Positions 1-6,369 of a DNA stretch of 7,323 nucleotides are shown piece after piece (within the stretch, counting starts at the first letter, position 1; each line of letters opens with the position of its first letter). The stretch is taken from NCBI GenBank assembly GCA_002311975.1, contig DCAL01000027.1, forward strand, positions 962 to 8,284, given 5' to 3'. The notes beneath the pieces are model-generated. The model was not told where the DNA came from. It made no database searches and saw nothing but the letters and a program-made list of their open reading frames with translations. Made by a program: the position numbers and the translations under genes. The stretch is from Fidelibacterota bacterium UBA1134. GTDB taxonomy: Bacteria > Fidelibacterota > Marinisomatia > Marinisomatales > S15-B10.

Positions 1-688
1 TTTCTGGCGTTCATTCTTGCGGCTGAGGGACTTATTGCTGAAAGCAATATGTGGCAAAGAAGCTTAACTCTGGCCCTAGAACAACAGGGGGGCAATACGG
101 AGCTTGTCTCTTTCTCTGGAGCGTTGTCGGCGGAATACGCCGGGGATCTTCACTTCGGCAGCAAGACTCTGAATGACAGCGAAGTGAAACTGGCTTTGTC
201 TCATAAACGGGGAGAGCTCAGTGATGCCCTGTATCAGCATAATGGAAGTGCCTCTTTTCTTCTGGACATCATGGCTCAGCAGAAGTTTCCCCCGTTTTTT
301 CTCTCTTACTGGTCGTATGACTCCACCACCACCCTCAACAGTCGGATTGAACTTGGTGGCGGTGGGAAAATACCGCTTTGGAGGCGGAGTCTCCATAAGT
401 GTTGCTTATCTGTGGGAGGCTGAGGATTACAGGGGTAAACCTGAGTAAGTTCACTACAGATTATCGATCAGACCTAAATATAAGCGGACATTTGATAATG
501 GTATTAAAGTACAATACGTAGTTTTCTTGCAGCCGCTTGTCCAGAATCGAGACAACTATCTCATCAACAGCCAGTTAACCCTTTCGATTCCGACAATGTC
601 CGAAAAACTGATGATAACTGCAACTTGGACGGATAAGCACAATCCCCAGCCGCGATCTTATGTAGACTGTCTTGATGTTTACGAATTC
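1..688 (+). pseudogene. DUF481-like outer-membrane beta-barrel protein, 5'-partial and disrupted
   Basis: The reading frame is open from base 1 and begins inside what looks like a signal peptide (FLAFILAAEGLIAES), so the true start lies to the left of the window. The mature part opens with WQRSLTLALEQQGGNTELVS, which resembles the GNT-containing first strand of DUF481 (salt-induced outer-membrane protein) barrels. Two lesions break it. In the run AAAA at about 367-370 the frame must drop one A to read GGKYRFGGGVSISVAYLWE; as written it runs into TGA at 421-423. After GKPE the second frame meets TAA at 446-448, then continues as VHYRLSIRPKYKR; a single C-to-T change from CAA would explain that stop. 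The rest alternates polar and hydrophobic residues like barrel strands and reaches VYEF at 677-688, a plausible barrel end with a terminal Phe. The frame then stays open to TGA at 767-769 across an antisense gene. The DUF481 assignment is by eye; sequencing error could explain one lesion more easily than two. Confidence 0.62.
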
Positions 689-903
689 CTTGATGCCGTA
701 CTCAGACATCTCCCTGCCGTAACCGCTCTCCTTGACGCCGCCGCTTTTTTCAGTAGTCCTGACCGATGAGCAAAGTCTGTCCTGCGCCACTTGAGAAAGG
801 TGTTTTGCGACTGACTGAGAATCTGTTCGATTTCCCGCTGCATCATCTCTTTGTATTCGCGGATGGTCTCTCCCGTTGTCGGATTAATGGAAATGAGTGC
901 CAT
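659..903 (-). pseudogene. Succinate-semialdehyde/aldehyde dehydrogenase remnant with large internal deletion
   Basis: ATG at 901-903 follows a good GGAGG (912-916) and begins MALISINPTTGETIREYKEM, the usual N-terminus of succinate-semialdehyde dehydrogenase-type ALDHs. It continues to FLKWRRTDFAHRSGLLKKAA at about 739. The next recognisable piece, GGVKESGYGREMSEYGIKEF then VNIKTVYI (742-659), is the extreme C-terminus of the same family, but in another frame. Family members are about 455-480 residues, so roughly 380 codons are missing, including the nucleotide-binding core and the catalytic Glu and Cys. No activity is possible. Read literally, the start codon gives a 74-residue product ending at TGA-free frame-shifted sequence with its stop at 679-681. 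The C-terminal frame no longer stops after VYI but runs on to about 575, antisense to the DUF481 remnant. Both pieces are convincing by eye; the exact ALDH substrate class is less sure. Confidence 0.8.
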
Positions 904-967
904 ACTTTATGCCTCCGTAAGAACTTTGACTGTCTGTTGAGCTGAGGAGACTCTCGCGGCGTCACAA

Positions 968-2596
968 CTAAAGCTTAATTTTGTCTGGCAGTTGCGGATA
1001 TTGCCCGGCGTTCTTGCGCGGACGCATCTCGTTCTGTGCAACGCCCCACCCGGTAAGGAAAACGAGTTGTGCAACCTTCTCCATCTTGTTGAAGTTAATC
1101 TTGTCTACTGTATCAGTAGGTTTGTGATAATCTTCGTGCGTCCCAGCAAAATAGAAGATGATGGGAATTCCACGCTGGGCGAAATTGTAGTGATCACTCC
1201 TGTAATAGAAGCGATTGGGATCATCAAGTGTATTATACCTGTAATTCAATGAGAGGTCTTGAACTTTGGTGCTGGCATACTTATTTATTTCGTGCAGATC
1301 TTCACTGATCATATTAGAGCCGATAATATAAATACTGTCCGGCGCGTTGCGGCCCACCATGTCAATGTTCAAATCTGTGATGGTGTTAGCTAATGGCAAG
1401 AGAGGCCGGCTGGTGTAGTATTTTGATCCCAGTAACCCTTTCTCCTCCCCCGAGACGGCTAGAAAGAGAAATCCCCGTTTTGGCAGATTGGGGTTCAATG
1501 CAACCGCTTCAGCAATCTCCAGGAGAATAGATGTACCTGTACCGTTGTCGTCAGCGCCGGGCCAGATGGTTCCTTCCTCGTTCTTCCCCATGTGATCGTA
1601 GTGTGCGGAAATGACAACGGTTTCGTGCCCAACTTCGGGATCACTTCCCGGAAAGTAACCGGCAACATTCTGGGCTGTGATCGCTTTTTTCTCGATATCA
1701 ACGGCAATCCGTACATAACGACTGGCAAGTATTTGAGCGTTAGTCTTCCCTTCAGACTCAAGTTCAATCTGAAGTTCTTCCAGAGTTTTCCCTGTGCCGA
1801 AAAGAATACGGTCGGCGGTGCGTGTGCTGATCATCAGAAGGGGAAGGGGCCGGTCAGATGTTGGGAGTGACATACTCTCTTGCTTCAGCCACCTTTCCCA
1901 GCGCTTGAACTTCTTTGAGAACAGGGCGCTCGACTTGGGGTTCGACACTACCAGAAGTGCAGATGCTCCTTGCTTCTTGGCGAGAGCGACCTTCTCACGC
2001 ACATCGGCGAAATGCGTATCTTTCTCTCCCTTAAAACGATCTTGGTCTGAAAACTCCGGTTCACCATCAATGATAAGAACTATCTTATGCTGCACGTCAA
2101 TTTGGGCGTAGTCGTTATACTTATATTCGGGGGAGTCAATGCCGTAACCGGCGAAAACCACCGGCGCTTGCAGTTCCATGCTTCCTGTCAGTCCCCAGGG
2201 AGAGATGAAGTAGTCCTCCCTGAACTGAAAGTTTTCCCGCACCTGACTCTCGCTCTCTTCATAGAGAAGCGAAAGAGTGTTGTTTTCCGTGAGCTTGGTT
2301 TTCAGCAGTTCATAGCGCTGGAAAAACGATCTGTCTCTATCGAGGGGAGTCAGCCCCAGACGCAGGAAGTAAGATGCTATGTATTCGGCAGCTACCTGGA
2401 GTCCGTGCTGGCCAGTTCCCCGTCCTTCGGCGGCATCTGAAGCGAGGAATGTGAGATGAGCCTGCAGATCGCTGCGGGAGATAGAGGTGATCCCTTCTGA
2501 CACTTCAGAGACGTCGAAAACTGGAGAAAAGTAAACCTCAGCCTGAGCGAGAATCAGAAGAGGTGAGAGCAGAGTGAATGAAAGGAGACGTTTCAA
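968..2596 (-). CDS. Secreted M28-family zinc peptidase with PA domain
   Basis: The 542-residue product starts MKRLLSFTLLSPLLILAQAE, a Sec signal peptide probably cut near residue 19, so it should act in the periplasm or outside the cell. Residues about 140-265 (VVFAGYGIDSPEYKYNDYAQ and following) form a PA-type insert, common in M28 peptidases. The catalytic domain shows the full di-zinc set: AHYDHMG (His332, with catalytic Asp334), GADDNGTG (bridging Asp350), SGEEKGLLGS (base Glu384, ligand Glu385), NIDMVGR (Asp412) and DYHKPTD (His491). The family removes N-terminal residues from peptides or acts as a carboxypeptidase; the substrate cannot be told from sequence. The start is TTG at 2594-2596: an in-frame TAA lies 12 bases upstream, no ATG or GTG precedes the signal peptide, and no clear Shine-Dalgarno is visible. 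The gene looks intact, and the ALDH remnant lies 64 bp downstream on the same strand. Confidence 0.93.
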   Translation of the reverse strand: MKRLLSFTLLSPLLILAQAEVYFSPVFDVSEVSEGITSISRSDLQAHLTFLASDAAEGRGTGQHGLQVAAEYIASYFLRLGLTPLDRDRSFFQRYELLKTKLTENNTLSLLYEESESQVRENFQFREDYFISPWGLTGSMELQAPVVFAGYGIDSPEYKYNDYAQIDVQHKIVLIIDGEPEFSDQDRFKGEKDTHFADVREKVALAKKQGASALLVVSNPKSSALFSKKFKRWERWLKQESMSLPTSDRPLPLLMISTRTADRILFGTGKTLEELQIELESEGKTNAQILASRYVRIAVDIEKKAITAQNVAGYFPGSDPEVGHETVVISAHYDHMGKNEEGTIWPGADDNGTGTSILLEIAEAVALNPNLPKRGFLFLAVSGEEKGLLGSKYYTSRPLLPLANTITDLNIDMVGRNAPDSIYIIGSNMISEDLHEINKYASTKVQDLSLNYRYNTLDDPNRFYYRSDHYNFAQRGIPIIFYFAGTHEDYHKPTDTVDKINFNKMEKVAQLVFLTGWGVAQNEMRPRKNAGQYPQLPDKIKL

Positions 2597-2643
2597 GATG
2601 CGGTGAAGTTAGTGAGGAGAAAGCAGAGAAAAAAGACCGCATC
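2597..2643 (-). other. Possible 5'-UTR stem-loop abutting the M28 peptidase start
   Basis: GATGCGGT at 2597-2604 and ACCGCATC at 2636-2643 are a perfect 8-bp inverted repeat with a 31-base loop. In the peptidase mRNA one arm ends immediately before the TTG start codon, and the loop is pyrimidine-rich (UUUUUUCUCUGCUUUCUCC). A hairpin here could affect initiation at an already weak start. An 8-bp repeat of this spacing can also arise by chance, so function is not established. Confidence 0.3.
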
Positions 2644-2665
2644 AGATTTTTTAGGAACTGCTGAA

Positions 2666-2695
2666 ATTGTACGGGAAAATGGATTTGAAGAGCAA
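2666..2695 (-). promoter_or_regulatory. Candidate promoter for the M28 peptidase
   Basis: Reading the minus strand, TTGCTC (2695-2690) is followed after 18 bases by TACAAT (2671-2666), a five-of-six match to a sigma70 -10 box. Transcription would begin about 60 bases upstream of the TTG start and include the hairpin at 2597-2643. The -35 match is poor and the lineage's promoter consensus is unknown, so this is a weak call. Confidence 0.28.
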
Positions 2696-2732
2696 GGAAG
2701 GGTGGCTAATTTCTGATGGAAGTAATAGAGTT

Positions 2733-2765
2733 AAACCTTCAAGGTTTTGAAAACCTTGAAGGTTT
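2733..2765. repeat. Nested 33-bp palindrome upstream of the SDR gene
   Basis: Two 16-bp arms (2733-2748 and 2750-2765) are perfect reverse complements around a single G at 2749. Each arm carries its own 15-bp palindrome: AAACCTTCAAGGTTT at 2733-2747 and AAACCTTGAAGGTTT at 2751-2765, centred 18 bp apart at 2740 and 2758. The element ends 10 bases before the Shine-Dalgarno of the SDR gene and lies in a divergent intergenic region. It could be a dispersed palindromic (REP- or MITE-like) repeat, a double operator for a dimeric regulator, or a leader hairpin. With one copy in view these cannot be separated. Confidence 0.85.
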
Positions 2766-2775
2766 GCCTGAAGAC

Positions 2776-2782
2776 GGAGGAG
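2776..2782 (+). promoter_or_regulatory. Ribosome-binding site fixing the SDR start
   Basis: GGAGGAG lies five bases (counted from GGAGG) before ATG at 2786. The reading frame is also open from a TTG at 2747, but that codon sits inside the palindrome and would add 13 residues with no family counterpart, so this site decides the start. Confidence 0.8.
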
Positions 2783-2785
2783 AAG

Positions 2786-3529
2786 ATGAGGGGCTTACAG
2801 GAAAAGGTTGTAATCGTGACAGGCGCGGGACAAGGTATTGGCAAGGCCACGGCCCAGAGCTTTTCCGATGAAGGAGCAAGGGTGGTCGTAGCCGAGTTCA
2901 ATGAGAAGACCGGCAAGAGCGTGGTTGCGGAGTTGGAGAGCAACGGTGCGGAGGCACTCTTTGTTCAGACAAATGTGGCCAATAGGGACAGTGTCAGAAA
3001 TCTGATCTCCGTTGTGCTGGAAAAGTTCGGCTGCATCGATGTGCTGGTGAATAACGCCGGCGTCTTGCGCGACAATACCCTGAAGAAAATGACCGATGAC
3101 GAGTTTGACCAAGTCATGGATGTGAACCTGCGGGGAACATTTATCTGCGGACAGGAGGTGGCGGCAGTGATGCGGGAACAGAGTTCAGGTGTCATCCTCA
3201 ACGCCTCTTCAGTGGTGGCGCTGTACGGCAACTTTGGACAGACTAACTACGTGGCTTCGAAAGCAGGTGTCATCGGTATGACAAAAGTGTGGGCAAGAGA
3301 ATTAGGCAAGGACGGCATCCGCGTGAATGCAGTGACGCCGGGCTTCATCGAGACGGCTATGACGGAAGGGATTCCTGACAAGGTGTTGGAGATGATGATG
3401 ACACGCGTGCCGTTGCGGCGGATGGGTTCACCTGAGGACGTCGCCGCTGCGTACTGCTTTCTGGCTAGCGATGATGCCGCCTACATCACGGGGCAGGTGC
3501 TTGGCGTGGATGGCGGCTCGGTGACGTAG
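2786..3529 (+). CDS. fabG: Short-chain dehydrogenase/reductase, FabG-like (3-oxoacyl thioester reductase)
   Basis: The 247-residue product is a classical SDR of normal length. It shows the Rossmann motif TGAGQGIG (12-19), NNAG (89-92), the structural Asn114 in DVNLRG, catalytic Ser142, Tyr155 and Lys159 (NYVASK), the PG motif (185-186) and a C-terminal ITGQVLGVDGG. The overall pattern, including LRDNTLKKMTDDEFDQVMDV, is most like FabG/PhaB enzymes that reduce 3-oxoacyl-ACP or acetoacetyl-CoA to the 3-hydroxy form in the cytoplasm. Glu37 ends the second beta strand (VVVAEFNE) and the glycine motif lacks the Arg seen in NADPH-using FabG (TGASRGIG); both suggest NAD(H) preference, which would fit an oxidative role or a paralogue outside core fatty-acid synthesis. 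No acyl carrier protein or other fab gene is adjacent. The stop codon is two bases from that of the convergent PPDK gene. SDR membership is certain; exact substrate is not. Confidence 0.85.
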   Translation: MRGLQEKVVIVTGAGQGIGKATAQSFSDEGARVVVAEFNEKTGKSVVAELESNGAEALFVQTNVANRDSVRNLISVVLEKFGCIDVLVNNAGVLRDNTLKKMTDDEFDQVMDVNLRGTFICGQEVAAVMREQSSGVILNASSVVALYGNFGQTNYVASKAGVIGMTKVWARELGKDGIRVNAVTPGFIETAMTEGIPDKVLEMMMTRVPLRRMGSPEDVAAAYCFLASDDAAYITGQVLGVDGGSVT

Positions 3530-3531
3530 GT

Positions 3532-6234
3532 CTATTCGTTTGTGATTACTGCCTGCGCCGCGGCCAGCCGGGCGATGGGGACGCGGAAAGGAGAACAGCT
3601 TACATAGTCCAAGCCGACACGGTAACAGAAGTCAATAGAATCAGGATCACCGCCGTGCTCGCCGCAGATGCCAATCTTGAGATCCGCCTTGACTGATCGC
3701 CCCTTCTCCACCCCCATCTGAACGAGCTGCCCCACACCAGACTGATCCAGCGACTGGAACGGATCGTGCGGCAGAATTTCTTCTTCGAGATAACTTGGCA
3801 GGAATCCGCCGATGTCATCGCGGGAGAAACCGTAGGTAGTCTGAGTCAGGTCGTTGGTGCCGAAGGAGAAGAATTCAGCCTTCGGTGCAATTTCGTTGGC
3901 CGTGAGACACGCCCGCGGGATTTCAATCATGGTTCCCACGAGGTAGGGGAAGTCCACGCCTGTTTCACTCTTAACTTCCTCAGCCACCCTGCGCACGATA
4001 GCCTCCTGGTGCTCAAACTCGGCGGCAGTGCCCACAAGCGGAATCATTACTTCCGGCAGAACCTTAACGCTCTCTTCGGAAAGTTGAGCCGCCGCCTCAA
4101 AGATGGCCCGCGCCTGCATTTCCGTGATTTCAGGATAGGCGATACCGAGGCGGCATCCGCGGTGTCCAAGCATGGGGTTGAGTTCGTGGAGGGATTCGAT
4201 TCTTGACTTCAGTTTATCCAGGTCCAGCTCAAGTTTTTGCGCCAGTTCCACAGTCTGCTCACTGGTGAGGGTAACGAATTCGTGCAGAGGCGGATCGAGG
4301 AGGCGGATGGTGACAGGAAGGTCATGCATTGCCTTCAGGATTCCATAGAAGTCCTGCCGCTGGAAGGGGAGCAGTTTCATGACTGCCTTCCGCCGCGACT
4401 CTTCAGTCTCCGCCACAATCATCTCCCGCATGGCGGTTATTCGCTCCGGCTCGAAGAACATGTGTTCAGTTCTACATAAGCCGATCCCCTCGGCGCCGAA
4501 TGTACGGGCTTGTTCTGCATCTTCTGGTCTATCGGCGTTGGTGCGTACGCCCATCGTCCTCACCCCGTCGGCTATGGTCATAAGTTTCTTGAATGATTCA
4601 TTACGAAGCGGGTCAGCCGGCGTCAGGGACAGCTCGCCCGCATAGACAATTCCTTTCGTGCCGTTGAGCGTGATCCAATCTCCTTCCCTGAGAACTTGGC
4701 CGTTAACCTGGACGGTCTTCTGATGACGATCTATATAGAGAGTGCCGCAACCGACGATGCAGCACTTTCCCCAGCCCCGAGCCACAAGGGCGGCGTGGCT
4801 GGTTATCCCCCCCTTTGCAGTGAGGATGGCTTTCGCTGCGTGCATTCCATGAACGTCTTCCGGAGAAGTTTCTTTTCGGACAAGGATAACTTTCTTTCCA
4901 TCCTTCGCCCACGCTTCTGCATCATCGGCCGTAAAAACGATCTGTCCCGTGGCCCCGCCGGGCCCCGCCGGTAATCCGTGGGCGAGCTCGTCTGCTGACA
5001 CTTCCGCATCGGGATCAACCATGGGATGAAGCAACTCATCAAGCTGAGAGGGCTGTACTCTCATGACGGCTTCCTCGGCAGTGATCAGCTCCTCTTGGTG
5101 CATGTCCACAGCTATCTTGATTGAGGCGGCTCCGTTGCGTTTTCCGACCCTTGTCTGTAGCATCCACAGCCGGTCTTTCTCGATGGTAAATTCGATATCC
5201 TGCATATCGCGGTAATGCGTCTCAAGATTGATTCGAATTCCATCTAACTGGGTATAAATTTCTGGCATGGCTTCATTGAGGGTCGGGAGGTGGGCATTTT
5301 GGTCGCCGCGTCCCCATTCGTTGAGAGGGTTTGGTGTGCGGATGCCTGCCACCACGTCTTCCCCCTGAGCGTCAGCAAGCCATTCGCCATAAAAGTGATT
5401 ATCGCCTGTAGCGGGATTGCGCGTGAAGCCGACGCCGGTGGCACAGGAATCACCCATGTTGCCAAAGACCATGGCCTGCACATTCACGGCTGTCCCCATC
5501 TCATCGGCCAATCCCTCGATTCTGCGGTAGGAAATGGCGCGTCTGCCGTTCCACGATTGGAATACTGCGCCCGTGGCTCCCCACAGCTGCTCGTGATGAT
5601 CATCCGGGAAGTCTTGGCCCAGCACGTCTTTCACTGTGACTTTGAACACCTGCGCTAACTCCTTCCAATCGTCACCGTTGAGGTCGAGATCCTGTTCAAC
5701 TTCCCTCTCCTCTTTGCGGTTCTCGATCAGTTCTTCCAGCCGTTCGCGGATGCCGACTCCGTCCTTCGGCTCTACGCCGCCGGCCTTTTCCATGACTACG
5801 TCAGAGTACATCATGATGAGGCGGCGGTAGGCGTCCCACACGAATCTGGCGCTGCCTGACTTTTCTATCAATCCGGGAATGGTTTTGGAGGTGAGACCGA
5901 CGTTCAGCACCGTCTCCATCATGCCCGGCATGGAGACGGCCGCGCCGGAGCGGACCGAGACCAGCAGAGGATCGGCAGGGTCACCAAACCTCCGTCCCAT
6001 GGCGCTTTCCGTCTGCTTAAGTGCATCTGTCACCTGCCGTTCCAGTTCAGAAGGGTATTCCTTGTGGTGCTCATAGAAGTGGGTGCAGACGTCTGTAGTG
6101 ATGGTGAAACCGGGAGGAACCGGGATGCCGAGGTTTGTCATTTCAGCGATATTGGCTCCTTTGCCGCCTAAGAGTTCCTTCATGTCAGCGCTGCCGTCGG
6201 CCGTGCCATTGCCAAAAAAGTAAACGTATTTCAT
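3532..6234 (-). CDS. ppdK: Pyruvate, phosphate dikinase
   Basis: The 900-residue product matches the usual length of PPDK, the cytoplasmic enzyme interconverting pyruvate, ATP and phosphate with phosphoenolpyruvate, AMP and pyrophosphate. The N-terminal nucleotide-binding region carries GGKGANIAEM (23-32), VRSGAAVSMPGMMET (94-108) and GFTRNPATG (269-277). The swivelling domain has KGGITSHAALVARG with phosphorylated His480 and the Thr478 targeted by regulatory proteins in some lineages. The C-terminal PEP/pyruvate barrel shows LCRTEHMFF (Arg588), IRLLDPPLHEF (Arg644), GHRGCRLGI, FGTNDLTQTTYGFSRDD (791-807) and catalytic Cys857 in GICGEHGGDP. These separate it from PEP synthase and from PTS enzyme I. 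The start is ATG at 6232-6234, preceded by AGGAG; the frame stays open 141 more codons upstream, but that part is antisense to acetoacetyl-CoA synthetase and unlike PPDK. All key residues are present. It may run glycolytically or gluconeogenically. Confidence 0.97.
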   Translation of the reverse strand: MKYVYFFGNGTADGSADMKELLGGKGANIAEMTNLGIPVPPGFTITTDVCTHFYEHHKEYPSELERQVTDALKQTESAMGRRFGDPADPLLVSVRSGAAVSMPGMMETVLNVGLTSKTIPGLIEKSGSARFVWDAYRRLIMMYSDVVMEKAGGVEPKDGVGIRERLEELIENRKEEREVEQDLDLNGDDWKELAQVFKVTVKDVLGQDFPDDHHEQLWGATGAVFQSWNGRRAISYRRIEGLADEMGTAVNVQAMVFGNMGDSCATGVGFTRNPATGDNHFYGEWLADAQGEDVVAGIRTPNPLNEWGRGDQNAHLPTLNEAMPEIYTQLDGIRINLETHYRDMQDIEFTIEKDRLWMLQTRVGKRNGAASIKIAVDMHQEELITAEEAVMRVQPSQLDELLHPMVDPDAEVSADELAHGLPAGPGGATGQIVFTADDAEAWAKDGKKVILVRKETSPEDVHGMHAAKAILTAKGGITSHAALVARGWGKCCIVGCGTLYIDRHQKTVQVNGQVLREGDWITLNGTKGIVYAGELSLTPADPLRNESFKKLMTIADGVRTMGVRTNADRPEDAEQARTFGAEGIGLCRTEHMFFEPERITAMREMIVAETEESRRKAVMKLLPFQRQDFYGILKAMHDLPVTIRLLDPPLHEFVTLTSEQTVELAQKLELDLDKLKSRIESLHELNPMLGHRGCRLGIAYPEITEMQARAIFEAAAQLSEESVKVLPEVMIPLVGTAAEFEHQEAIVRRVAEEVKSETGVDFPYLVGTMIEIPRACLTANEIAPKAEFFSFGTNDLTQTTYGFSRDDIGGFLPSYLEEEILPHDPFQSLDQSGVGQLVQMGVEKGRSVKADLKIGICGEHGGDPDSIDFCYRVGLDYVSCSPFRVPIARLAAAQAVITNE

Positions 6235-6241
6235 GTGATAA

Positions 6242-6246
6242 CTCCT
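6242..6246 (-). promoter_or_regulatory. Ribosome-binding site fixing the PPDK start
   Basis: On the minus strand AGGAG (within AAAAGGAGTT) lies seven bases before ATG at 6234, where homology to PPDK also begins (MKYVYFFGNG). This rules out the longer open frame that reaches 6657. Confidence 0.8.
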
Positions 6247-6268
6247 TTTCTGTACATAATTGTCGGTG

Positions 6269-6297
6269 AATTTAGAGAGGTGGGTGAGGGAGAACAA
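6269..6297 (-). promoter_or_regulatory. Weak candidate promoter for PPDK
   Basis: Reading the minus strand, TTGTTC (6297-6292) and TAAATT (6274-6269) are 17 bases apart in the 135-bp divergent region. Each hexamer matches the sigma70 consensus only partly. Position and spacing are right, but the call rests on little. Confidence 0.2.
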
Positions 6298-6309
6298 ACC
6301 GTATTTCGG

Positions 6310-6338
6310 TTGATTTTGTAGCTGGAACTCCCTACCAT
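6310..6338 (+). promoter_or_regulatory. Weak candidate promoter for acetoacetyl-CoA synthetase
   Basis: TTGATT (6310-6315) and TACCAT (6333-6338) are separated by 17 bases, with the -10-like box 31 bases before the ATG at 6370. Both hexamers match the sigma70 consensus at four of six positions. If this and the PPDK candidate are real, the two genes fire divergently from cores only 12 bp apart and could share a regulator. Confidence 0.22.
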
Positions 6339-6369
6339 CTGTCCAATTAATGGAAAGGGAGAACGGCAA

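Noticed and set aside
2625..2655. A and T runs near 2629 and 2647 as an intrinsic terminator
   Set aside because: No GC-rich stem directly precedes a U tract in the correct orientation for either neighbouring gene, and the site lies between two divergent starts where no transcript needs to end.
2747..2785. TTG start adding 13 residues to the SDR protein
   Set aside because: The codon is inside the palindrome, and a strong Shine-Dalgarno with ATG at 2786 gives the normal family N-terminus.
4957..4970. Short GC-rich direct repeat (GGCCCCGCCG type) within PPDK
   Set aside because: It encodes the Gly/Pro-rich linker LPAGPGGATG in the intact protein and keeps the frame; ordinary coding sequence.
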